NCBI RefSeq assembly: GCF_905147045.1
Contig: NC_065913.1
Coordinates: forward strand, 6,684,001 to 6,748,000
Length of the DNA stretch: 64,000 nt
Origin: Nymphalis io
Lineage: Eukaryota; Arthropoda; Insecta; Lepidoptera; Nymphalidae
Direction: 5' to 3'
Shown here: positions 1-13,500 of the stretch, in pieces
Numbering within the stretch: position 1 is the stretch's first letter
How the letters are laid out: each line of letters begins with the position of its first letter
Position numbers and translations under genes: made by a program
The notes under the pieces: generated by a model
What the model was told of the DNA's origin: nothing
What the model saw: only the letters and a program-made list of their open reading frames with translations
The model's database searches: none

Positions 1-400
1 TTCCATACTAACGCCTAATCTACTCATCGTTAACATATATTTTGGACGCACTAATTCAACCTATAAAAGAAAAATAAGATATAAATAGGTGGTAGGTACC
101 TACCACCACATGATTAGCTAGATTTTTAACGGAAGCCGAATTGATAAGTTTTGTAAAAATTGCGATAAGCTTCAGGCAAGAGAAACAATTCGAGAAATGA
201 AAAACATGGCCGCCGGTTACAATTAATTAAATGGACAACAAAAAAAATCTATGAAATATTTATGAATTTAATTATTCCGTACATTATGTTTTAATTTCCA
301 AATAAAAAGTAGATAATTACTTTTTTCTATAATACAATACAAAAATGTGTTAAGCCCGATTACTGTAATCAAAAAATAATTTTACTTTGATAGTAGGATT
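1..400. other. AT-rich intergenic sequence
   Basis: No ORF, repeat family or RNA gene recognised. Confidence 0.5.
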
Positions 401-970
401 TTGGTCAAGTCCGCTGGGGTACCCGGCATATATTTTATCTCCAAACAGCTATGCTTAGTATTGTTGTGTTCTCGTTTGAAGGGCGAGTGAGACAGTGTAA
501 CTACAGGCACAAGGGACTTATAATCATAGTGCCTAAGGCTTTTTTTTTTTTATATGCCCCGGGATGGCAAATGACTCTACTCCACCTGATGGTAAGTGGT
601 AGTAGAGTCCAAACGCGACGATGGCCAGTACAGTCGGGAAGAATGTTCTGTACTAGCCGTCCCCGCCTTGCCGGCCCGCAAGATGCCTCTTCACGCCTCG
701 TTTGAAGGAACCCGGGTTGTAAGAGGAGGGGAACACGTGAGCTGGTAAGGAATTCCATTTTTTGGTAGTGCGACAAAGAAAGGAGTTGCCAAATTTCTTT
801 GTGCGCGATGGAATTGATGTCACAGGCTGGTGGCGCATTGGCGATGTACCGAAATTTAAGGGATGGTTTATATATTTTTACAGTGCCAATGTCTATGAGC
901 GTCGGAGAGCATTGTCGTGGCTTATTCGCGATGTACCTGCCTATCTATTTGTATTTAAAAAAAACAAACA
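401..970 (+). mobile_element. SINE family A, interrupted copy
   Basis: Left half 401-540 (GTATTGTTGTGTTCTCGTTT, GAAGGGCGAGTGAGAC), right half 826-970 (GGTGGCGCATTGGCGATGTA, TGCCAATGTCTATGAGCG), separated by a LINE tail. Confidence 0.8.
541..825 (-). mobile_element. CR1-like LINE 3' fragment nested in a SINE
   Basis: Reads on the minus strand as the last about 60 residues of the 17785-21447 family (SIPSRTKKFGNSFLC ... KRHLAGRQG) with poly(A) at 541-552. It splits SINE family A; AGGCT occurs at both junctions and may be the target duplication. Confidence 0.85.
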
Positions 971-1711
971 TAAGAATCCGCTGCAAAATGTAAATATGAA
1001 ACAAAATTAAAATTTAAGATTTCTTTTAAGAGCAATAGAATTGAACTTCATTATCTGTTTTATTAATAAGTATTTGTAAATAAAAAAAAAATATTAAAAA
1101 AAATGTTTCAAACATAATTCAAGTTGTACCTACATTTGTCTCTTTATATAAAGCCACATAATTTTTTTTTTTTTTTTTAATCTTTCTACTCATGTTGCTA
1201 TAATTATGTGTTAATGTATTTTTAAAACAAATATTGTAATTGTTGTGGCTACTTTAAAAAGCTTCACATGTTAGCTATTTTCACTAAATTGTTTTACATT
1301 TGTCATTAAAACATGTAGTAGCTACTTGTGGTCTTTAAAATAAATAAAATAAAAAAATAAAAAATATATAATTAACGCTACACAAAATTAATCAAAATAT
1401 TTTTACAATTATAATTAACAACCAGTATTAAAATTTTAACAAGATAACTTTTATGACCTTATCCATAACGAAATTACATTTAATATGCATTATCTAAGTT
1501 TTTAATTATATATTCTAAGCCTCGAAGGAATTCTAATCCAACCGGAAGTTGCTGAAGGGACTTAACATCTTTAACGGGTGACCACATTCGAGTCCATCAA
1601 TATTATTAAGATGGGATGAGAAATTTACACCTTTATCAAATTTACTAATTTGTGTAATAAACAGTATTTTATATCGTTAAATGCTTAATGACGTTTATCG
1701 TTAGATATGAT
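971..1711. other. AT-rich intergenic sequence
   Basis: Poly(A/T) tracts only; no coding signal seen. Confidence 0.5.
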
Positions 1712-2010
1712 AATACAGTAACAGCCCGTGAATGTCCCACTGCTGGGCTTAGGCCTCCCATCTCTTTTTGAGGAGAAGGTTTTGGAGCTTATTCCACCAC
1801 GCTACTTCATTGCAGGTTGCTGGAGTACACATGTGGCAGAATTTCAGTGAAATTAGACACTTAAGGTTTCCTCACGATGTTTTCCTTCACCTTCATGCGC
1901 GAGATGAATTATAATCACAAATTAACCCACGTTCATCATCATCGTTTGAACCCACGATCATCGGGTAAGATTCACGCGTTCTTACCACTGGGCCATTTCG
2001 GCTTTTTATA
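1712..2010 (-). mobile_element. SINE family B (tRNA-derived)
   Basis: Reverse copy from AACAGCCCGTGAATGTCCCA to the tRNA-like head TGGGCCATTTCGGC. On the minus strand the head has A-box and B-box-like sequence. Metulj/HaSE-type SINEs are the family I recall. Confidence 0.85.
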
Positions 2011-3949
2011 TGATAATAATCAACGTGTAAGTAAATTAATTTTTAAAGTCAAATAGTAAAATTTAAATGACGATTTGGAGTCCAAAGTTTTTTTTTTATA
2101 CTGTGATATATTTCAAATAAAACAATTATATTTCGTTTCTGCTTCTGTCTACACTATTCCAATAGAAGAAGGAGTAATGATAAACAAACCTTAGTATTAC
2201 TTATTCCAACCGATGTGTTAATATTTCTGCCGTACACTACAAACAGTTCTCGATTAACTTACTTTTATTTATAATACAATTTAATTTCCAAAGTTTCGAT
2301 TCTAACTTCGAAAATTCGCGGACATTAAAAGCGCCATTTTCTAGCGAATCCATAGTGAATATCATAGATTATTTAACATCTCGACCAATGATGTCGCGTC
2401 AATTAAATGTCTTGACGATCTCCTCTTGTAGTTCGAACAGGCTACAGTGAGCAGTACACTATAGGAATATTGAAATCAGTACAGACAATGTAGGTTTTTT
2501 TTTCATTTTTTTTACTATTGTAATGGCAAGAAAAAAAATTTTAGTCTCAAAATGTTTATAAATTATACAATATTTCAAACAAACCATTAGTTTCTTATTA
2601 TTAATAATAAATAATATCTAAATAAGTATAAACACAGGCGATTATACCATCGTATGTTTGACTCGTACAAACATTGCTTAATTCAATGGTTCGACCGCAT
2701 TGCACATCACTTATCTGTCATTTTCACCGCGGGGCTGCCAGTAATGAATTTGGTAACGTTAAAAACTAAACATTTGGTGAGATTGCGTTTTGAAATGAGT
2801 ACTATGAAATTTCACGCTTGCGTGCCAGGGGTTGGAATATCAGCTTTAATAGTACCTTTGAATAAAAGTGATGGAGATGACATTAGGATTTAAAAATATT
2901 GTTTTAATTCTTATATAATTTATTATTTTACGAAATACACTTTTTAGAAATCTAAAGTATGAAAATATTTATTCACTAAAAATGTATAATGATATTAAAA
3001 GCATAACGGACGATTATAGTCTATTCCTTTTTTAAATATTTATATTAAATTCAAATTTTGACTGTCAGCAAATGTTGACAGTCAAAATTATTTTATTAAG
3101 TCAACCTCCTACACTGCGGGACCAGATTAGTATAATAGAAATACCATTTCTATGACACTTTCTCGTCTATGACTGATAATTTAGTGTGAGAGAGCCAGCT
3201 TATATTTGCAAAGTCGCAGGTTCAAATATGAAGCAAATATATCTGTATCTTTAAGTACTTTTTTTTTTATTTATTCCACAAAACTGACTACAATTATTCA
3301 ATCAACAATGACATACAATAATACATTTAACTGAAAATATTTACAATTGAGTCTTCTCGATGTGGACATTACATGCTTATATGAGGGCTTAAAAGTAAAA
3401 AAAATATTACATTAGCACACATACATTACAGTAAGTGAAAGAGACTTAAATATTTATTTTAATGTTTATCACATTCAAATTGAGTTTTTATTAATATAAA
3501 ATAGAAGCATTAGCCTTATTATTGATAGTCAGATGAACTACTATATGCTCGGTAAAGAAAATATCCTGACCTGAAGGGAAACGGCGTATAAAGAGTTTGT
3601 TTTTACCACTGTTTTATCACCTTCGTGCCACATTCAGTTACAAGGTACAAGGTAAATGATACCAGTATTTTTATTCACCAGGGAAAGCAAAACGCCTAAA
3701 GCAAGCCAAGCAAGCCGAGTTTGAGGCCAAGCTAAGTCCGTTTGCACTCTCACAATAAAACAATTATATCAATGTAAAGAAGCAGCATATGAAGGTTCTA
3801 ATGTTGGGCTAAAAAGCCTCCCCGTAAAGGTAAACTAACTTTTTTTTACCTTTAAAACTTATTTCATTATGTTGCTTAAGTTGGGTTGGTACATGTAGTA
3901 AAATTTCATTAAATTCATAAAAGTTTCTTCAAGTTATTTTCCTTTACCA
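2011..3949. other. AT-rich intergenic sequence
   Basis: Contains a 79-codon ORF (2654-2893) without homology cues. ATTTTGACTGTCAGCA and TGTTGACAGTCAAAAT form a 12-15 bp inverted repeat at about 3055-3090. Otherwise nothing recognised. Confidence 0.5.
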
Positions 3950-4080
3950 CTGAACATGTGACGATTTATAACCTCAAATTTGGCACATGATAACTCAATG
4001 GTGCTTGTCCATATTTGAACCAGTGGTCATTGGATATGATCCACACTTTGTATCCACTGGTCTATTCTGGCTTTATATAT
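3950..4080 (-). mobile_element. SINE family B, old head fragment
   Basis: TTGGCACATGATAACTCAAT, TTTGAACCAGTGGTCATTGG and ACTGGTCTATTCTGGCTTTA are degraded matches to the tRNA-like half. Confidence 0.5.
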
Positions 4081-4575
4081 TTTAGAAATACATATCTATT
4101 AAAATAATGTCATATCGGACTTATATATAGTTCAATCCACAATCTCATAATTTTTTTTGCTTCAGTCCAAGTTTACAATGTAAGCTGTAATAGTGGAACG
4201 CGTCTTCGTGGATTGAATTAACTATAATATATTTCTTAAGCAATAATTATATATGTAACTAAAGTGATATAACGATCTCATTGTTTTATGTGCAATTTCA
4301 AACACAAATAAAATAAAATAATTTTTAACAAATATTATATATTGTTTAATTTACATTGCGCTATTGTTTTCAATATCTTCTTTATTCTTGATCGTATTCA
4401 TAAATTCTCTGCAACAAATTTAATGAAAGGGTTATTTTAATTGTTTTCGTATTTATACTCTTTATATTGACATAGTTAATAATTTAAAATTGAAAATAAG
4501 CGTTAGTTAAAATAAGGTTATATGTATTTTTTTTTTAAATAAAATCAAGTCAAAGACGCAAAACAAAATTATAAC

Positions 4576-7500
4576 TCACGTAATAACGAGAGGCAAGTCG
4601 GGCGCTTCACATATATCATTGTGCCCCTTATCAAAATCGTGAAATGCAAGTGGACCTCCGTTCTCATCCCTCGATCTCTTCAAACATTCATATAGCTACA
4701 AAAAATGATATCGTATTGGCAACGATGACCTCCTGACCGACTTCGGCCACACTGGCCGCTCCCAAGAGGGACTAGCCATCTGCGCAGGACATATTAGAGT
4801 GCACAAGTGTGTGCGCAAACATAAGTGCACTCCATAATATAAAATTTGGACACGATTCGTAAGAGTTCAAGTACCGCACCGTACAAGTTTATATACTTTT
4901 TGAGACACGATAGTGTAGGTACATACTTCCAACCACAAAAAACATACTTTTTGACACGATTCGAAGCGTGTTCCTATTTTCTTGGCGTCCGCTGCCTAAT
5001 TTTTTTTAATAAAATCTATAGTCATACTGGTAAATTGGCTACCTGGTGGTAAGTGGTCACCACCGCCTATAGACATTTGCGCTGTAAGAAATTAAGACTT
5101 TATGCCCTTTGTGACTGTAGTTCCACTGGCTCACTCACCCTTCAAACCGGAACACAATAAGACAAAGTATTGCTGATTCAGGGTAGAATTAGTGATGAAA
5201 GGTTGTGACCTACCCAGCCTTGAGCAAAGTCCTACTACCAAGTAAATAAAACTTATAAGCTAACCACCAGAATAGTCACCGAGGCCGACAGCGATCAGGA
5301 ACATACTACAGTGGTAGAGCTTTGAACAAACCCTCTAGGTATACCTATAGGCATCTTTTAATATCAATAAATAGGGCAACACTGAAACTTATGAATAAAT
5401 ACCTATGCTATATTAGTTAAAACGAACATAACTGGTGGTAGGGCTTTGTGCAAGCTCGTCTGGGTAGGTACCACCCACTCATCAGATATTCTACCGCAAA
5501 ACAGCAATACTTGATATTGTTGTGTTCCGGTTTGAAGGGTGAGTGAGCCAGTGTAATTACAGGCACAAGGGACATAAAATCTTAGTTCCCAAGGTTGGTG
5601 GCGCATTGGATATGTAAGCGATGGTTGACATTTCTTACAATGCCAATGTCTAAGAGCGTTGGTGACCACTTACCATCAGATGGCCCATATGCTCGTCCGC
5701 CTTCCTATTCTAAAAAAAAAAAAAAAAGAAAAAAAAAAAATAAAAAAAAAATAACGTCCTAGAAAAAATAAAAATCACCATAAATTGTCACCTTGAATAG
5801 AATTTGTTTGTTTATTATTTTTTTCTAAATTATTTTATATAAAAATATGTAAAATAACTACAATATTAAGCTAAGCAGTTAAAAAACATATTTCAGAGAA
5901 CAAATATTTCTTAAATACAAGAGAAATACATCGAAATATCATATAAACATTATTCACTAAAAAGATGAAAAACAAATTGTCAAATTAGAAAACAGATGCA
6001 TCGTCAAATACGAAAATATCAGAATCAAGTATTTGATTATTTAATACGAAGCTGATAATGTGGAGTCTCAAGAGTGACGGGTGTCAAAAATTTATAATAT
6101 ATATATATTATACGTATATATTATGGTATACGTTACTTATTAAAATAGCAACACCACACACAACGTGATGTATGTCATATAGGTTGGTCGGTTGTCAGAC
6201 GTCAAGAGTGAAAAAATATAAGACTAGTGCCTATTTTATTATGTAGCCGACTGATGGAAATATAAAATATAAAGGAGTATGTCAGTAGCGCGTGTGATCA
6301 TTTTGTTGAGCGACCCTTGGTCACTTGGTCTCTTGCTCTCAGGACAGCGCCAGCGCCGAACGTGCGCACTGACTGATTTAATAAAATCAACATATTGGAC
6401 ATTAAAATGGCATTAAAATGGCAATCCATTTGAATTCGCGACATATATATATATATAAATATAGTTATCAGTGAAATCACCGTGATACAAATTGTTCTTT
6501 AAAAAGAAAATAATAGACACAAATATTGGTGCATGCGTTCTTACATTACATATCCTACTAAAATAATATATATCTCCTTTTTTTTAAATTCTGTTCTTCT
6601 CTATCTAAGTTATTGTTTTAGTGATTGTAATATTAATGTTTCTTAAAATAAGTATTTTATTATATTTTATTTTTCATGTTTTCATACGACACGTGGTCTA
6701 ATAGTAACTGTGTACTGAATGTCCCATTTGCATCGATGGAAAACTTTACAAGGGACAACGTGGCCTATCAATCCATAGCAGCCGACGTCATATACCAAAT
6801 AATATTTTAAAACCAGATGAGAAACTAAGGTCAGCGAATCATTTTAATCTTAAGACAGAGAATAACGAGACATTAAGCAATACACCAATATGGAAAAGAC
6901 TCGCACTCCTTAAACACGGGGTCAGAGGAGCTCGAGCGTCAGTGGCTCGTTGTTTCACAGAGTGTGTGTCCAAAGTTTCATAGGAAAATACAACTCAAGC
7001 GTGGGAAGAATATCTCACGTTTTCATATAGAGTACTAAATATAAAAAATCGAAACAAAGACATCTCTCTAACATCAAAAATTAAAGAAAATATAAAACAT
7101 TATAATTTACCGAATCCTTAATATAATTATAATAAGACAAATCCCTCTGCATATCACACCAAGCTTATTGAGCATAAAATAACTGATAGAAATGTCAGAG
7201 GCGCTTTATATCTTTTATTTTCCGATGATATTTTGGCAACAAATACTCTTGAGACGCTAAAGGCCCTCCAGGATAAACATCCTTTACCAATACCTTCTCA
7301 ACTTTCCTTTCTACCTGTAGACTCCATAACGCCTCTACATATTTCAAAAGATGCTATCCATTCTGGGATTTATTCTTTCTTGAATGGTTTGGACGGTCTT
7401 ACTCCACAGCACCTAAAAGACTTGTTAAGTCCCTCAGTTCTTAAGAAATGTCTTCAACGTCTCGTCTTCAACGAGGAAAAATTAATTCGGGAATTAACAA

Positions 7501-10500
7501 ATTTAGTTAACTTAACGCTGTCTGGTCGAGTTCCAGAAACAATCAAACCGATTCTTCATGGTGCAAATTTAATAGCTTTATTAAAATAAGATGGAGGAAT
7601 ACGTCCCATTGCAGTTTGCAGCACCATTCGGCGACAAGCCTCTAGGATATGTTGCAATATATTAAGAAGCAAATTAAAAAATAAATTCATGCCTCAACAA
7701 CTGGGTTTTGGTATACAGGGAGGACGTGAAGCGGCAGTCCATTCTGCTAGAACCTTTTTAAGTGAATCCGAAAATTATGAAATTTTCGTCAAAATTGATG
7801 TTCGGAATGCGTTCAACTCGGTTGATCGGGGAGCTATGTTAAAAGAAATTCCAGAAATATTCGACTATATGTGGCAATGTTATGGTTCTCCCACAAAATT
7901 ATATTTTGGCAAGCACGAAATTAATTCATCAGTAGGTTGTCAGCAAGGTGACCCACTTGGCCCCGCCATATTTAGTTTGGTTATACATCCAATAATTTCA
8001 TTATTAAATTCAAAATTTAATTTATGGTACCTCGATGATGGCTCTTTGGAAGGTGATGTAACATGTCATCTGGTACCAGGGTGGATCATTTTAGACGCCA
8101 TGGACTTAGCTGCCGCAAAAGCGCTGGCCGTGTATATCGCCATGGATCTCTTAATGACATACTTCGTCGGGCTTTTGCCACAGCATCGATTCCTGCTACT
8201 TTGGAATCGAATGGCTTATGCAGAGATGATGGCAAGAGACCCGATGGAGCGACATTAGTGCCACGGTCGATGGAACTTGTGTTCTTGTGTGGGATGCAAC
8301 TTGCGTAGATAAGCTGGCAGTATCTCATATCAAGAATACGTCTCGTAAAGCCAGTGCAGCCGCTGAAGCTGCTCAAATACTCAAGCGCCGCAAATATTCA
8401 CTTTTATCCAACGAATATGAATTTGCGCGGTTGGGTTTTGAAACATTGGGTCCATGGTCGTACGATACAAAAACAATCATAAAAGATATTTCTAAGAATC
8501 TGGTCCACACTTCTGGTGACCTAAGAGTTGGCCCTTATTTAGCCCAAAGGCTGAGTCTAGCGGTGCAGAGATGCAATAGTACCAGCGTCTTGGGTGCAAA
8601 GCCACAGGACAATCGTTTAGACGGCGTGTTTTTGCTTTAAATTTGTAATGTGTATTTTGTTCTTTTTATTTTAATTTTGTATTTTATAAAAATGTTTGTA
8701 CAAATTTTATGTATATTAAAAATTATGTTAAATATAAAGTTATTTAATATTTCAGTGTAATTGTTAAATTAACATAGTCATGTTGATTAAATACCATTTA
8801 ATTTATATATTGTTAATTCAGTTTATTAATTTGGTCAAACTCCGTAAAGTTTTAATTAAGCTTTCATTTCAATTTTTATTCATTATTATTCTGCTATGTA
8901 TATTTGATTTAATTATCTATGAACACTTGATTGGTAATTGTTTTTTTTTAATGTGATAAATATTTTTGTATATGTCATAACTGTTTGTCTTACTTAGATT
9001 AAATAAATAAATAAAATAAACCATAGTTGTCGATTCGCTCATACTTTACAGTGCAGTGGGCCATTGTTGCCACTAACCTTCTGATACCCACTTGTCCGTA
9101 TGTCTTAAAAAGCCAAATTGGGAAACAAACCTTAACAGCTAAATCGTAAGGTACTATTTTATCTCCCTTCGAGTGCAAAATCAGCACAGGCAGCTTCGTA
9201 ACGGTGCTGAGGTACTGGTCTGTCGTGAAGTTGTACTCTGGTGACGAGGTGAACGGCTTCAGGAACGAATCCTTGTAATATGGTAACCAGGATACTAGCT
9301 AGAGGAGAATATAAGGCGAATTGCGTCATATAATATTGTCCGCACAATTTATAGCAAGGATAGAATAAGTAACCAAAGTGCCATCTTTAGTTCCTATAGA
9401 CGATGATAATTATTCTACTGTGTTACTGTATTGGTTTGAAGGGTTGATATCCATTCTAAACCACACATTTGATTATTATTTATTGATGGTGCAGTAGTGC
9501 TATTCTGTAAGAACTCACTTCATTACTCACCCGTCAAATGTTGACAACCGACTTACGTTGATATACTATTTTGATGTGTGTATACTTGAAATGTTATGAT
9601 TTTTATGGTCAATGTTGAATAGCACTTTCTGGCATTTTACGATTGATATCTCCGATGAGTTTCAAGTTTGCTCTTACAGAATAGAACAGAAGTCTTGCTT
9701 CGTGAGGAATCTTATAAGTATCGTATGAAATTATAACACGTTTGTAGCCACCGATCGGTACCAGAGCAGCTTGGTGGAATAAGCAGCAAGTCTTGTTATT
9801 AAAATATTTTTATGTATGTTTGTATGTATGGCAAACATATTAATCACAGTGTGGATTCACCTTAATGTCAGACCAGAGTGTAGGCAGACCAAATAACACC
9901 AATAAAAAATATATATAGTTACTTTTGAAAATGGATGCCTTTCTATTTCATTAACGAGGTTGTTGAATGGCGCTTCCAGTACCAGGGCTTTGGGAAGCGG
10001 CAGACAGGCCGTGCCGCGGTCTGAACATAGCTTGTCTAAATTTGAAACTAGATTAGCTGCTATCGCTGTACCTGAACAAATTAAATAAATAATATTGTAA
10101 TTAATAATGTCCTCCAGACCGATTTCGGTCACGGCGGCCAATCTCAAGAGAGATTAGCCAACTGCGCAGGAGATATTATAGTGCACGAGTGTGTGTGCAA
10201 ACACAGGTGCACTCTCTATTCCCTAGCTCCCATAATCAGCTGGGACGGCAATCCGACACGACCGGAAAATTCTTAAAAAAATATTGAGTAAGGATTATTA
10301 TTTGCAATAATTCCTTTATTTTGTTATTTACTTTGATAACAATTGATAGTTAACAATTAGTATATCACAAATTATTGACACGAAAATTATTGTTTATTTT
10401 TTCTCATTTCTTCAAACGTATAGGTGTTACTGTAATTTATTTATGAATAAAGATGAATATGCCATCGCGTGTTTTTCTGTTGATACATTTCGAAATGAGC

Positions 10501-13500
10501 TTTGAATATTCTAATTTCGAATTTGCTTAGGGAAGTAACGCATGACCGAATATTTTAACGTCCCGTAAAGTGCAAAAAATTTAAATAATTGATCATATAA
10601 AAGTATATATTATTTACCTAGAGAGTGTCCCCACAAAATAACGGTGACCTTGTTATTTCCTTGAACGCACTCCATCAACCAGGAGTACACTTGAAAAGCA
10701 TCCTCCACGACGCCCTTCTCTGTGGGACGTACGCGGCTGGAGTCTCCGTAACCTGGAAAAATATTTGCTTTTAAGCAAAATTGTGCTAAACATACTTATC
10801 TTTTTTAATATCATATATTAAATTGTATAAAAGGCTAAATAAATAATGAGTTAAGTCAGAGCTATTTTCGTCAAAAAATTACTAATTTGCATTTGTTTTG
10901 TATGTCAATTTTTAACTTTTTGTAGGCATAAATATGCTCTGTACAAAAAAGAGTGAACTAAGCAAATGAAGTGTGACGAATAGAATTAGACTTCCTTTGA
11001 GAAATAAACTACCTACTTTTGAGAGTAGAGAGGAGAGAGATTGAGTGAAGCTTATAAAACATAACAAACGAGTGGAATATACTAGTTTTCACCATAAAAG
11101 TTACATGTAGAAATGTCCCACACAAAATCCGATTCGATTATCGTTTTTCCTCGTCAAAACCTTTCAACTCATTTATACAGTTACCTCTATAATCAAAAGT
11201 TATGACGTGGAAATTCATCGCCTGAAAAACTTTGTAAAGAGTCAAGCGATGTGGTGACGCTCTATGATTTGAATTACCTGTAAAAATAATCCCATATGTA
11301 CTAAAAACTTTAAAAAAAATCCAGAATAGAATGTTAGCGGTTATCGATCTATTTCTTTACAGTTAAAAAAAACAAAACAAACTGGTGGTAGGGCTTTGTG
11401 CAAACTCGTCTGGGTAGGTACCACCCACTCATCAGATATTCTACCGCAAAACAGCAATACTTGGTATTGTTGTGTTCCAGTTTGAAGGGTGAGTGAGCCA
11501 GTGTAATTACAGGCACAAGGGACATAAAATCTTAGTTCCCAAGGTTGGTGGCGCATTGGCGATGATGAGATGGTTAACATTTCTTACAATGCCAATGTCC
11601 TATGGGCGTTGGTGACCACTTACCATCAGGTGGCCCATAGGCCACGTTCGCCTACCAATTCTAGAAAAAAAAGGTAGTAGATAGTAAATTACATTCTTTT
11701 GCATCAGAAAGCACATATAGCCTGTGTGCTGCGATTTAACTCTTTCTGGCCGTGTCGGATTGCCGTCCTATCGGATTGTAAGAGTAAGAGAATCGAGAGT
11801 GCACCTGTGTTTGCGTAATTGTGCACTAAAATATATCCTGTTTAGTTGGCTGGATCTTCATTGAGAATGGCCGCTTTAGTCGAAATTGGTCATGATTATC
11901 ATTATGTTTGTCAATAAACTAATACTTTTTTTTTGTTTTGATACCCGGGTCCTATGGGGGTGGAACCGGGTTATGTGGGATTCTTACCCACTTAAACCAT
12001 TGCGATGGCCGTCCTCAGCACGGATCGGAGAGGCCGCGGGATCGTGTTGATATAACACATCCGCGGTCTCTCCCGTACTGCGGTCCGCTCGTGTCTCGGC
12101 GGAGCTCTCCTCATGGGTTGAAGATGTACTAATACTCACATAACAGATACTATGTGCGCAGAATAATTGCGGTTATATAAGTAAGTATTTCTCATTAAAC
12201 TTACCATGGCAATATAAAACAATAGTATTTTTCGATTTCTTCAGTTCATTTTGAAGTCTCTGTTCTAATGTTAAGCAATCGTGTATTATGAATAACTCCC
12301 GAAATAGCGAGCATGGTATTATGTGCCATACACCTGAATTAAGTATAAGTAAGTTAATGTCCACTGGGCTTTTATAACTTCTTGGGGTATAGAGCAGAAA
12401 ACTCTACTTATTTTTACTGCAACAGTGCTAAGAACTCACTTCGTATAACAATTCTCGTTCTCTCTCGTGAGATGTGGATGAATATTATTAAGTAAGAGAA
12501 TTTTCTCATAATCTTTTCTATATCGTCAAGATATAAACATGTGGCGATTTTTGTAGTGATATCTTATATATACTAATATTATATATGCGACTGTAAGTCT
12601 GTCTTTCTGCAACGCTCTTAATGCTAAACCACTGAACCGATTTTGATAAAATTTTGTATGAAGCTTGAAGCCTAAGGACAGACTGTTTTTAAAACTTATA
12701 GACACCCCTCTCCCCTAACACGCGGGCATATCCGTAGGCGATACTAGTATTTTAATAAATACGAGAGTGATTTTGTTTGTTCGTCATCATCATCAGGAAA
12801 TTTCGCATACACGTTGTTAAGGATACAGCAATGGACATGGACATCTTACACGTGAGCGATGACACGTGCGGTAACAAGGTAAAAAAAACTTTAGGACCTT
12901 AACCTACCTAATTGGATTGGATTATCATCAACAGTCGATTGAAATTGTATTTTACAATTCCTACCTCCCAGCACATTACAGCTGGAAGGACTTTCGAAGT
13001 CTAAATTTTTTGGATAGTTTACTGAAAAATTAATAAAGTTATATTTAAAAAAAAAATTACTGTAAGTGCCTGTATTTTTATTATAGCAATTTTGTTTCAA
13101 CTCGACAATTTAAATACAATTTTTTAGAATAGGAGTTATTAAGTAAATAAAAAATTGAAAGCATTATATTATCATAACATTTTTTTCCTATTTACTTACT
13201 GCAATTCGAGAATACTATTTTTCGTTGTACAGACTTGCTATATTTAAACAAAAGTGGTATAACTGCAACTTGTAAGACTAGCACACTCGCTGTTAAAGAT
13301 GCGCCTGTTAAGAGTAGCGCCCTAAAATATGCAAACAATATTATTTATTATTATTATTTTTCAAATCGTTTTCTTCTTTATTGGAGTAGCTTCTAAAAAG
13401 TACTTTTGATTTATTTTAATTTAATAAAGGTGAAACTATCCGACGACAAGCCGGTTGGCGTGGTTGGTGGATGCTTGCTTTTCACGCCGAAGGTTGTGGG

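Noticed and set aside
2654..2893. 79-codon plus-strand ORF
   Set aside because: No signal peptide, domain, splice context or repeat match; composition fits chance in AT-rich DNA.
11341..11580. Repeated minus-strand ORF with FCGRISDEWVVPTQTS, also at 5403-5669 and on the plus strand at 51378-51611
   Set aside because: It is the reverse reading of SINE family A; recurrence reflects repeat copies, not a protein family.
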